Source: Muribaculaceae bacterium (GTDB lineage Bacteria > Bacteroidota > Bacteroidia > Bacteroidales > Muribaculaceae). Taken from it: 64,000 nucleotides of DNA. The stretch is from contig JAFVPD010000021.1 in NCBI GenBank assembly GCA_017505535.1, forward strand, positions 1-64,000, written 5' to 3'. Shown here piece by piece: positions 46,672 to 54,644 of this stretch. The translations under genes and the position numbers were made by a program. The notes beneath the pieces were generated by a model. The model was not told the origin of the DNA and made no database searches. It saw only the letters and a program-made list of their open reading frames with translations. Numbering within the stretch: position 1 is the stretch's first letter; the number at the start of each line of letters is the position of its first letter.

Positions 46672-47442
46672 CTACAGGTTGTCAACTTCTTGTTTAATCC
46701 AGTCATAACCCTTTTCTTCAAGCTCAAGAGCTAATTCGGGTCCACCGGTTCTCACAATACGACCTTTGTATAATACATGTACAAAATCGGGTTTTATATA
46801 GTCGAGCAAACGCTGATAGTGAGTAATCACGATTGTTGCATTATCTTGTGTTTTGAGTTTATTCACCCCGCCTGCAACAACTCGCAATGCATCTATATCC
46901 AATCCACTATCGGTTTCGTCAAGGATTGACAAACATGGCTCAAGCACTGCCATTTGGAAAATTTCATTGCGTTTTTTCTCCCCTCCCGAGAATCCTTCAT
47001 TCACCGAGCGAGATGCAAGTTTATTGTCCAATTCCACGATTGCACGTTTTTGTCGCATAAGCTTCAAGAAATCGCTTGCCGATAGCGCCGGTTGATTGAA
47101 ATATTTGCGTTTTTCATTTACCGCTGCGCGCATAAAATTTACCATCGACACTCCCGGAATCTCCACCGGATACTGAAACGACAAGAACAGCCCTTCATGA
47201 GAGCGATCTTCGGGCGAAAGGTCCAAGAGATTTTTTCCATGAAAATCTACCTCTCCTTCGGTTACCGTAAACGTAGGATTACCGGCCAAGACCGATGACA
47301 AAGTACTCTTTCCTGAGCCATTAGGTCCCATAATTGCATGTACCTCACCCTGACGTATTGTGAGATTAATTCCTTTAAGTATTTCTTTGCCATCAATGCC
47401 GGCATGGAGGTTTTTCACCTCTAAAAGTATGTTGTCGTTCAT
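46672..47442 (-). CDS. sufC: Fe-S cluster assembly ATPase SufC
   Basis: SufC is the ABC-type ATPase of the SufBC2D complex. The 256 residues have Walker A in GPNGSGKST, the signature SGGEKKRNEIFQMAVL, and Walker B plus D-loop in LSILDETDSGLDIDAL. The Q-loop is FLSFQYPVEIPG. The length and the SGGEKKR signature are family-specific. It follows sufB by 32 nt. Confidence 0.97.
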   Translation of the reverse strand: MNDNILLEVKNLHAGIDGKEILKGINLTIRQGEVHAIMGPNGSGKSTLSSVLAGNPTFTVTEGEVDFHGKNLLDLSPEDRSHEGLFLSFQYPVEIPGVSMVNFMRAAVNEKRKYFNQPALSASDFLKLMRQKRAIVELDNKLASRSVNEGFSGGEKKRNEIFQMAVLEPCLSILDETDSGLDIDALRVVAGGVNKLKTQDNATIVITHYQRLLDYIKPDFVHVLYKGRIVRTGGPELALELEEKGYDWIKQEVDNL

Positions 47443-47474
47443 AACGATAATTAATTTCTATTGATTTTAAATAT

Positions 47475-48974
47475 TTATCCCACAGAGCCTTCAAGAGTTA
47501 TTTGCAACAATTTTTGTGCTTCGACAGCAAATTCCATGGGTAGTTTATTCATAACCTCTTTGGCATATCCGTTCACAATCAGTCCAATCGCCTCTTCTGT
47601 TGGTATTCCACGTTGATTGCAATAGAATATTTGGTCTTCATTTATCTTTGAAGTCGTAGCTTCATGTTCAACCACGGCTGTATCATTCAACACATCAATA
47701 TAAGGGAACGTGTGAGCACCACAATTGGGTCCAAGCAACAGGCTATCACACTGTGTGTAATTGCGACAGCCATCGGCATTTGGCGCCACTTTCACAAGTC
47801 CTCGATAGGAATTTTGACTGTAACCGGCACTGATACCTTTTGAAACAATGGTGCTTCGGGTATTGCGTCCTGTATGAATCATTTTTGTCCCGGTATCGGC
47901 CTGCTGACGATTTTTTGTCACAGCAACCGAATAAAACTCACCTACCGAACCCTCTCCTGCAAGAATGCAACTCGGATATTTCCAAGTAATGGCCGAACCG
48001 GTTTCGACTTGAGTCCACGATAGTTTTGAGTGGTCGCCTCGGCACAATCCGCGCTTTGTAACGAAGTTATATACCCCGCCATTGCCATCTTTATCACCGG
48101 CATACCAATTCTGCACAGTTGAATATTTCACCTCGGCACGATCCTCCACAACAATTTCAACAATGGCAGCATGCAATTGATTCTCATCTCTCATGGGAGC
48201 TGTGCAACCCTCAAGATAACTCACATAGGCATCATCATCGGCAACAATGAGAGTGCGTTCAAACTGCCCTGTTCCCGATGCATTTATGCGGAAATAGGTT
48301 GACAATTCCATTGGACAGCGCACCCCCTTGGGAATATAAACAAACGAGCCATCGGAAAACACTGCCGAATTTAATGCGGCAAAGAAGTTGTCACGATAAG
48401 ATACAACCGAACCGAGATAGCGTTTTACAAGGTCGGGATAGTCTTTTACAGCTTCAGAGAACGAGCAAAAAATCACACCAAGTTCAGCAAGTTTCTCTTT
48501 GTGAGTTGTTTTTACCGACACAGAGTCCATGACGGCATCGACGGCCATTCCCGACAATAATTTCTGTTCATCAAGCGAAATCCCAAGCTTATTAAACGTA
48601 TCTAACAATTCAGGATCTACGTCATCAAGACTTTTCGGTCCTTCTTTTTTGCGAGGGGCCGCATAGTAACTTATCGCTTGATAATCAATCGTGGGAATAT
48701 CCAAATGGGCCCATTGTGGCATTTCGAGCGTCAACCAATGACGAAAGGCCTTCAATCGGAATTCAAGAAGCCATTCGGGCTCCCCTTTTTTCTGAGATAT
48801 GAGTCTCACGACATCTTCGTTAATCCCTTTGGGGATTATATCGGTATCAATGTCGGTAACAAAACCATATTTATATTCACTTGACGTCACATCATTTATC
48901 AAGCCACGATCTTCTTCTCCTTTATCTCGTGTATTGCCTTTGATGCTTGAATCATCTCCTGTTTTTAAATCCAT
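47475..48974 (-). CDS. sufB: Fe-S cluster assembly scaffold SufB
   Basis: SufB is the scaffold that assembles the nascent cluster. The ATG at 48974 (MDLKTGDD) is preferred over an in-frame ATG at 49004; the protein is then 499 residues. Family motifs include [60 protein letters not shown], and the C-terminal [20 protein letters not shown], with the cysteine and histidine that bind the cluster. The region [18 protein letters not shown] is also conserved. It is the first suf gene, 79 nt after the stop of cvpA, and no separate promoter is evident in that gap. Confidence 0.96.
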   Translation of the reverse strand: MDLKTGDDSSIKGNTRDKGEEDRGLINDVTSSEYKYGFVTDIDTDIIPKGINEDVVRLISQKKGEPEWLLEFRLKAFRHWLTLEMPQWAHLDIPTIDYQAISYYAAPRKKEGPKSLDDVDPELLDTFNKLGISLDEQKLLSGMAVDAVMDSVSVKTTHKEKLAELGVIFCSFSEAVKDYPDLVKRYLGSVVSYRDNFFAALNSAVFSDGSFVYIPKGVRCPMELSTYFRINASGTGQFERTLIVADDDAYVSYLEGCTAPMRDENQLHAAIVEIVVEDRAEVKYSTVQNWYAGDKDGNGGVYNFVTKRGLCRGDHSKLSWTQVETGSAITWKYPSCILAGEGSVGEFYSVAVTKNRQQADTGTKMIHTGRNTRSTIVSKGISAGYSQNSYRGLVKVAPNADGCRNYTQCDSLLLGPNCGAHTFPYIDVLNDTAVVEHEATTSKINEDQIFYCNQRGIPTEEAIGLIVNGYAKEVMNKLPMEFAVEAQKLLQITLEGSVG

Positions 48975-49053
48975 AGCAAAATAATAGTTATGAATAGGGG
49001 ACAAATTTTACCTCTATTCAATGTTTAAACAAATGGGGCAATCCCATTGTTGA

Positions 49054-49557
49054 TTAAGCCGGAATAATTGAGCCAAAAAGTGTTGGAGCAAGGTCCAAGA
49101 TTGTCTTGGCGGCCATGCCTCCTGCAATGCTTGACCCGGACACGATTTGAGAGTTGGGAGAAATCACCAACCACAAGTTCAAAACAATGCTCAACACCAA
49201 GCACCATTTAAACAATCCAAATATTGCGCCCAATATGCGGTCGATAAAGCCAAGACAGAGTGCATGAGTGAGACTCTTTATTGCTTTGGCTACAATTTTC
49301 ACCAAGAAATAGGCAATAATAAAAACCAACACATTGGCTATAACACTATTGGCAAATGCTGCTGTTTGTGCATTGTCGGATATTGCCGGGAATATATCGG
49401 AAATCAATCCCGCAACAGAATCGCCAAATATGCGACATGCTATTATACCCAATATTATCCCGCCAAGCGAGCCAAGTTGTGAAATTATGCCTTTGTACAA
49501 GCCATAAATTATAGCTCCTACAAAAACTACTACAATTACAATATCAATTATACTCAT
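49054..49557 (-). CDS. CvpA family membrane protein
   Basis: CvpA proteins are small inner-membrane proteins; E. coli CvpA is required for colicin V production and affects purF expression and envelope stress. The 167 residues have four hydrophobic segments. Their starts are IDIVIVVVFVGAIIYG, GSLGGIILGIIACRIFG, VIANVLVFIIAYFLVKIVA and AIFGLFKWCLVLSIVLNL. The GLYKGIISQLGSLGGIIL segment is typical. It precedes sufB on the same strand and may share its transcript. The promoter at 49584-49614 is close upstream. Confidence 0.88.
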   Translation of the reverse strand: MSIIDIVIVVVFVGAIIYGLYKGIISQLGSLGGIILGIIACRIFGDSVAGLISDIFPAISDNAQTAAFANSVIANVLVFIIAYFLVKIVAKAIKSLTHALCLGFIDRILGAIFGLFKWCLVLSIVLNLWLVISPNSQIVSGSSIAGGMAAKTILDLAPTLFGSIIPA

Positions 49558-49583
49558 AAAAATATATGATTTGTTTCAGTTTG

Positions 49584-49614
49584 CAAATTTAGCAATATTT
49601 TCTCTCCGATGCAA
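49584..49614 (-). promoter_or_regulatory. Promoter of cvpA (and possibly suf)
   Basis: Minus-strand TTG (49614-49612), 20-nt spacer, TAAATTTG (49591-49584), about 30 nt before the cvpA start codon. Confidence 0.6.
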
Positions 49615-49653
49615 TATGTTTCTTATTGTCGGTCATAAAGATTGGACAAGGTT

Positions 49654-50472
49654 TTATAGCTCAAGAATCTGCCCGGTGGAGAAGATTGAAACGTTGGGCA
49701 ATGCAGCCAACAACTGATTCTGCGCAACGGCACATGTGCAGTGGCCGGTGAATATTGCCGTATCGGAAAATCCTTGTGATATGTCATGTGCAAATTGAGA
49801 CGTTTCACATTCAACTTGCGGGCCATCGACAAAATGCAATCCTCCGACAAAGGCTCTGACTTTTTCTATCCCGGTGAATTGCCTGCAGGACTCTATTATG
49901 TTTATCGCGCCACGATGTGAACATGGCGAGATGACGACCAAAGCGTCATCATCAACAATCGCCAACGACATCTCGTGTTCAAACTCATCTAATGCCTCGC
50001 CGTTCTTGAGAAAATTATTACCTTGAGGCATGGGATTTGTCGCTACGTTACACCTCACCAACGCCACCTCGCGACTCACCCATTGGCTCGAATCGACAAG
50101 AGTGAATCGGTCATAATGATTTGACGCAAGAACTGTCGGAGCACTTATGTCTCGTTCTCGGCCATGTCGTGACGAAGTAAAGCGGTCAAAAATGTGGGTG
50201 GCAGCATATATGGGCACGCCACAATTCTCGGCACATAGCCGGGGCAATCCCCCAGTGTGGTCGTTGTGTCCATGTGAAACGACAACCATATCCAGGCCTG
50301 ACAAGTCTATGCCAAGCCTATGCGCGTTGTCGATAAACGCTCCTGAGGCTCCGGCATCACACAGCAGGCGCAACGTCCCTGTTTCGACATAAACACACAA
50401 CCCGTGTTCTGATTGCAGACACGGGTTGTTGATAGACGGTTGATTATCAATGAGTATTGTCGCCTTAATCAT
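49654..50472 (-). CDS. Metallo-beta-lactamase-fold hydrolase (COG1237 type)
   Basis: The 272-residue protein has the MBL zinc signature HGHNDHTGG near residue 66 and further ligands in SPCSHRGAINII and ITGHCTCA-like regions (here FTGHCTCAVAQNQL). The N-terminal LCVYVETGTLRLLCDAGASG is a typical opening of the COG1237 group, whose members include enzymes once named dihydropteridine-ribose-phosphate synthases. Precise function is unknown. The start overlaps the stop of the upstream gene by one base (TAATG), so it is co-translated with the DUF4348-like protein. Confidence 0.85.
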   Translation of the reverse strand: MIKATILIDNQPSINNPCLQSEHGLCVYVETGTLRLLCDAGASGAFIDNAHRLGIDLSGLDMVVVSHGHNDHTGGLPRLCAENCGVPIYAATHIFDRFTSSRHGRERDISAPTVLASNHYDRFTLVDSSQWVSREVALVRCNVATNPMPQGNNFLKNGEALDEFEHEMSLAIVDDDALVVISPCSHRGAINIIESCRQFTGIEKVRAFVGGLHFVDGPQVECETSQFAHDISQGFSDTAIFTGHCTCAVAQNQLLAALPNVSIFSTGQILEL

Positions 50473-50936
50473 TATTCGCCGGGAACAATTTTAGAGAGAA
50501 ACCATTTCCCTCCAAGACGTTTAAACTCATAGGTGTGGGTATAATATGAGTCAACCCAACCACAGTCAAGATGAACTGTGCTGTACTGCATTTCACCCCA
50601 CATTTGGTAGAACAATTCACTCTCTTCACCTCCTTCTTTTTCAAAAGGAACTTTTGCTTGAAAATTTGAGGGCACGAGCAAGTCGGCATATTCGCTTTGC
50701 TGCGCAGCAGTGAGTTTAATGCGTGACTTCATAAAATCCTCATCGGTAGAGAATTTTTTAATGAACGATGTAAATGATTCGGCCGCATTCCATTTCTCTG
50801 ATGGATTTTCCATCAATTCAATGCTTTCTTCTACATCGGCAGTATAGCTCTTGATAATATCTTCTTTTGACATTTGAGCCATTGCAACTGTTGTTGACAA
50901 CACCACAATAGCAAGGGCAAGTAGTATTCGTTTCAT
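50472..50936 (-). CDS. Exported DUF4348-like protein
   Basis: The 154-residue protein has a signal peptide (LLALAIVVLSTTVAMAQ). The pattern FIKKFSTDEDFMKSRIKL followed by a tryptophan/tyrosine-rich second half (YTHTYEFKRLGGKWFLSKIV) resembles DUF4348, a Bacteroidota family of unknown function. The similarity is recalled rather than searched. It has its own promoter (50962-50991) and is coupled to the MBL hydrolase. Confidence 0.65.
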   Translation of the reverse strand: MKRILLALAIVVLSTTVAMAQMSKEDIIKSYTADVEESIELMENPSEKWNAAESFTSFIKKFSTDEDFMKSRIKLTAAQQSEYADLLVPSNFQAKVPFEKEGGEESELFYQMWGEMQYSTVHLDCGWVDSYYTHTYEFKRLGGKWFLSKIVPGE

Positions 50937-50961
50937 AGTGAGAATATTATTGTTTACGGCA

Positions 50962-50991
50962 CAAAGTTACACAATAAATTTGATTTTGCAA
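50962..50991 (-). promoter_or_regulatory. Promoter of the DUF4348-like/MBL pair
   Basis: Minus-strand TTG (50991-50989), 19-nt spacer, TAACTTTG (50969-50962), in the 65-nt gap downstream of asnA. Confidence 0.6.
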
Positions 50992-51001
50992 TGTATTGAC
51001 G

Positions 51002-52036
51002 CTATATCAAGTGGATACCGGCGGCCTCACATTGCGCAATTTGTTCTTCGGGCCATATGCTGGCTTGCACTTCCCCCACATGGGCTTTTTGCAACAAGAA
51101 CATGCACAGACGACTTTGTCCGATACCGCCTCCAATCGATTGAGGCAATTCTCCATTGAGCAATGCTTGATGGAATTTCAACTCCCTGCGTTGTTCGCAA
51201 TCGCGCGCTTTCAACTGCATGAGCAACGACTCGGGGCTCACTCTTATTCCCATCGATGACAACTCAAATGGACATTCCAAAATCGGATTCCAGAATATCA
51301 TATCTCCATTAAGGCCCACATAGCCATCGGCGTTGGGAGTAATCCAGTCATCATAGTCAGGGGCACGGCCATCATGAGGCTCGCCATTTGACAATGGGTT
51401 TCCGATTCCTATAATGAACACCGCGCCATATTTTTTTGCAGCCTCGGCTTCTCGTTCTTTGCCATCAAGTTCGGGAAACATTTCAAGCAACTGCTGAGAG
51501 TGCAAAAATGTGATTTCAGCGGGGAGCTGAGGGGTGATGTGAGGATAGCGACGATATATCATCAACTCAGTTGCTTTCACGGCCGAATATATCTTTTTCA
51601 CCGTTTCCTTCAAATATTCAACAGTGCGGTCGTCCGAAGTAATGGTTTGTTCCCAATCCCATTGATCGACATATAACGAGTGTAGATTATCGAGGTCTTC
51701 ACACGTGCGAATGGCATTCATGTCGGTATATAATCCATATCCCGGAGCAATGTCATAAGCACCAAGTTTTGTACGTTTCCATTTGGCCAACGAATGCACA
51801 ACCTCGGCACGACGATTATCCATACACTGTATATTAAACGAAACAGGACTCTCAACACCGTTTAGGTCGTCATTAAGTCCGGTCCCCGACAATACAAACA
51901 AAGGAGCAGTCACACGACGCAGATTCAGCGCATCAGCAAGTTTCTCTTGAAACGTTTCTTTTATATCCTTGATTGCAACTTCAGTAGTCTCGGGCAGAAG
52001 TTTCTGCTTGTATTTTTTTGGTATTATTAGTGCCAT
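51002..52036 (-). CDS. asnA: Aspartate-ammonia ligase
   Basis: AsnA makes asparagine from aspartate, ATP and ammonia. From the ATG at 52036 (MALIIPKKYKQ) the protein is 344 residues, near the E. coli length. The class II synthetase-like core is seen in ESPVSFNIQCMDNRRAEVVH, DQWDWEQTI, EITFLHSQQLLEMFPEL and LPQSIGGGIGQSRLCMFLLQ. An ATG at 52048 four codons further upstream is less likely. It is monocistronic, with a candidate promoter at 52067-52096. Confidence 0.96.
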   Translation of the reverse strand: MALIIPKKYKQKLLPETTEVAIKDIKETFQEKLADALNLRRVTAPLFVLSGTGLNDDLNGVESPVSFNIQCMDNRRAEVVHSLAKWKRTKLGAYDIAPGYGLYTDMNAIRTCEDLDNLHSLYVDQWDWEQTITSDDRTVEYLKETVKKIYSAVKATELMIYRRYPHITPQLPAEITFLHSQQLLEMFPELDGKEREAEAAKKYGAVFIIGIGNPLSNGEPHDGRAPDYDDWITPNADGYVGLNGDMIFWNPILECPFELSSMGIRVSPESLLMQLKARDCEQRRELKFHQALLNGELPQSIGGGIGQSRLCMFLLQKAHVGEVQASIWPEEQIAQCEAAGIHLI

Positions 52037-52066
52037 CTTTCTGAGCAAAATTTAATTAATCGACCG

Positions 52067-52096
52067 CAAAGATAATGCAATTTTCTTGAATAATAA
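52067..52096 (-). promoter_or_regulatory. Candidate promoter of asnA
   Basis: Minus-strand TATCTTTG (52074-52067) is preceded by TTA rather than TTG at 19 nt (52096-52094). The downstream box is a perfect match, the upstream box is weak. Confidence 0.45.
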
Positions 52097-52167
52097 AATT
52101 TTTACTTTCATTTTGTCAGCCGCTTGGTCCCAAAAAGGCATTTTATTGTCCAATTTCACTTTTTACA

Positions 52168-52205
52168 CTATAAAAGTGGCATTGATTCCCATGAACCAAT
52201 GCCAC
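52168..52205 (-). terminator. Terminator of the TonB receptor/lipoprotein operon
   Basis: Minus-strand GTGGCATTG (52205-52197) pairs with CAATGCCAC (52184-52176) around a 12-nt loop and is followed by TTTTATAG. It lies about 38 nt after the lipoprotein stop. Confidence 0.8.
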
Positions 52206-52242
52206 CTGATTATGATTTATCTACTACAAATTACATAGTGGA

Positions 52243-54633
52243 TTATTCGGCAACGTCCCAAGTACAGTCGATAAATGTGAATTGACCGGGAGCAGTCACT
52301 TCATATCTCACTGTGTGCATTTCAGTTGAGCCTGTATATGCTGCAAAGTTGATAGAATAAACTACTTGCAAACCATCAACAGGTACAGCATCGGGGTGGA
52401 GTTTTGCCAACGCAGCAGGCATAACTTCTTTGCAGAAACGAGATTTCATGAGTTCGACAATTTCCTCATTGCTCATTCCCTCATATCCGGCAGGATATTG
52501 AGTGAGAGCCTTGTCGGGACGAATATCAACGTTGCCATAGTAGGCCGATGTACCACAATAGTACTCGTTGTTACCATAGCTTGTCACATATCCTTTACCG
52601 CTCTTAATATCGGTTGAACCAAGAGGTTTGTCGATGTTTTCAAACACCCAATCAACACATGTTTGATAGTAAAGCTTGCATATTTCGTAGCTACCACCGT
52701 TGGGAAGAGTAATCGTTACATTGGGATCAAACATCCACTTTCCGTTGTTTTTAACAAATTGAGCCGATTCTTCCACGATACCATTGTTCATAGCCCAATC
52801 AGCACCATCGTAGATGTATTGGTCGCAACGATAATTAGTTGCAGAGCCATCATAATATTTGTAAAGTACAAATTTCACATCTTCGGCTTGAGCATATGGG
52901 AATTTATTTTTGAGGTAGAGTGGCAACAATTCTTCAGGAGTAGCCGAAGTTGATAGGTTTCCATAGTTTTGACCCATTGCAGTATAGTCGGCAGGTTGCA
53001 ATATTGTGAAATTGGCAGGAGCTTTCCATTCCGAGCCACTGTAAACATATACAGCATTTTCTTTAATCGTTGGAACACTTGCAGCCAAAGCGCGAGAAGC
53101 AGCAACTACAGCACTGCCCACTTTTTCATAAAGGACAGGCATTACACCACGAGCATCGGCATATGAGCCATATGAGCTATATTTAGTGTCATATTGGATA
53201 AATTTGCCAACTGATGTATTGGTAATCTTCATTGAGCCGTCGCCTTGTGCTTCTACGGTCCACACAGCTCCTTCAGCAGGCTTTTCGGCGCTGAAATTGA
53301 AGCTATTGTAGGTACCTGATTGATATACATAGCGACCTTCGGCGTCGATAATGTTATATCCGCCTTCAGTTGCAACAAAGGTAAATTCAATGAGAGATGC
53401 ATCGGCAACATTGATACCCTTTCCATCTTCTTCAATGTCGGGAGTTGCGCCCAAGTATCCGTAGCTTTTGCCTGTAACAACTGTTGCAGCAACACCTTCG
53501 GCTACCATTACATAGGCACAACCGGTATTGATTGCAGAAGCTTTCACATGGCTATATGGTTCATAACGTTCATAAACCGCAGGAGTTACACCACGAGCGT
53601 CGGCATATGAGCCATATGAGCTGTACTTAGTGTCATATTGGATAAATTTGCCAACTGATACATTGGTAATCTTCATTGAGCCGTCGCCTTGTGCATCTAC
53701 GGTCCACACAGCTCCTTCAGCAGGCTTTTCGGCGCTGAAATTGAAGCTATTGTAAGTACCTGATTGATATACATAGCGACCTTCGGCGTCGATAATGTTA
53801 TATCCGCCTTCAGTTGCAACAAAGGTGAATTCAATGAGAGATGCATCGGCTACATTGATACCCTTTCCATCTTCTTCGATGCCGGTTGTTGCGCCCAAGT
53901 ATCCATAGCCTTTACCTGATACAACTGTTGCGGCAACGCCCTCTGCTACAAGCACATATTTCTTTCCACTTGTAATTGAGGTAACTTTGTTGTGGGTATA
54001 TGCAACTTCTTCATCTTCTTTGGTAGTAAATACCGGCTCTTGATCAGAAGTTTTATAGCTTACGATAGCATATTGACCTGCTTGAGCATCGGGATATTGT
54101 TCAGCTAGAATAGCAGGAAGATTTTTAGCTGCAGTGTGTGAGGGCGCAAATGCTGAGATATAATCCTCTTCACTGCCCCAAATTGCTTTATAATTATCGT
54201 CGCTCACTTCATATTGCACAGCAGAGGCAGCGTCAGCAATCTCTTGAGGAAGATTTGTAGCAACTTTATAGGTCACTTTCACTGCCGACCCTTCGTCGAG
54301 CACAAAGTAAGGGAACTTGTTGCTGCCTAAAAATGCAGGCACATAATCTTTTGCTGCAATGTTGGCAGTAAAATAGTGTTGAGTGCCAACTGCTTTAAGC
54401 GCATCGGCCAATTCTTCTCCGGCAAGAGCTCTATTGGTTGAATTGCTTGCAATGCTTGCATAGTCGGCATCGGTGAGTGTATATTCGATAGATTGCACAT
54501 CGGTGATGGCTGGATCGTCATCAAATCCATTGAGATGTTCATTGTTCCAGCTATTGTCATCACAACTTGCGAGAGCCACGACGCATGCGCCGGCAATCAA
54601 GGCGTTGAATATTTTTGTTTTCATTGTGTTCAT
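52243..54633 (-). CDS. Surface lipoprotein with repeated modules, partner of a TonB receptor
   Basis: I do not recognise a named family. The 796-residue protein has a lipoprotein signal (LIAGACVVALASCDDNSW). It contains a near-identical internal duplication of about 130 residues with 148-residue period: both copies read INVADASLIEFTFVATEGGY, then YVYQSGTYNSFNFSAEKPAE, and SVGKFIQYDTKYSSYGSYAD. Outside this, at least four diverged modules of another kind recur, with a DY or NY start, a FPY-like or YPDA-like centre and a final VxYK/VLYK strand (for example DADYASIA, KFPYFVLDEG, VKVTYKV; DNYKAIWG, YPDAQAGQYAIVSYK; ADYTAMGQ, KFPYAQAEDVKFVLYK). It starts 11 nt after the TonB receptor stop. It probably binds or holds a ligand at the surface. 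Confidence 0.75.
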   Translation of the reverse strand: MNTMKTKIFNALIAGACVVALASCDDNSWNNEHLNGFDDDPAITDVQSIEYTLTDADYASIASNSTNRALAGEELADALKAVGTQHYFTANIAAKDYVPAFLGSNKFPYFVLDEGSAVKVTYKVATNLPQEIADAASAVQYEVSDDNYKAIWGSEEDYISAFAPSHTAAKNLPAILAEQYPDAQAGQYAIVSYKTSDQEPVFTTKEDEEVAYTHNKVTSITSGKKYVLVAEGVAATVVSGKGYGYLGATTGIEEDGKGINVADASLIEFTFVATEGGYNIIDAEGRYVYQSGTYNSFNFSAEKPAEGAVWTVDAQGDGSMKITNVSVGKFIQYDTKYSSYGSYADARGVTPAVYERYEPYSHVKASAINTGCAYVMVAEGVAATVVTGKSYGYLGATPDIEEDGKGINVADASLIEFTFVATEGGYNIIDAEGRYVYQSGTYNSFNFSAEKPAEGAVWTVEAQGDGSMKITNTSVGKFIQYDTKYSSYGSYADARGVMPVLYEKVGSAVVAASRALAASVPTIKENAVYVYSGSEWKAPANFTILQPADYTAMGQNYGNLSTSATPEELLPLYLKNKFPYAQAEDVKFVLYKYYDGSATNYRCDQYIYDGADWAMNNGIVEESAQFVKNNGKWMFDPNVTITLPNGGSYEICKLYYQTCVDWVFENIDKPLGSTDIKSGKGYVTSYGNNEYYCGTSAYYGNVDIRPDKALTQYPAGYEGMSNEEIVELMKSRFCKEVMPAALAKLHPDAVPVDGLQVVYSINFAAYTGSTEMHTVRYEVTAPGQFTFIDCTWDVAE
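53126..53959 (-). repeat. Intragenic tandem duplication in the lipoprotein gene
   Basis: Units 53126-53515 and 53570-53959 are nearly identical at nucleotide level, offset by exactly 444 nt (148 codons, in frame). Differences are few and include some that are synonymous, which suggests a recent or gene-converted duplication. Confidence 0.85.
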
Positions 54634-54644
54634 CTCTTTACTGA

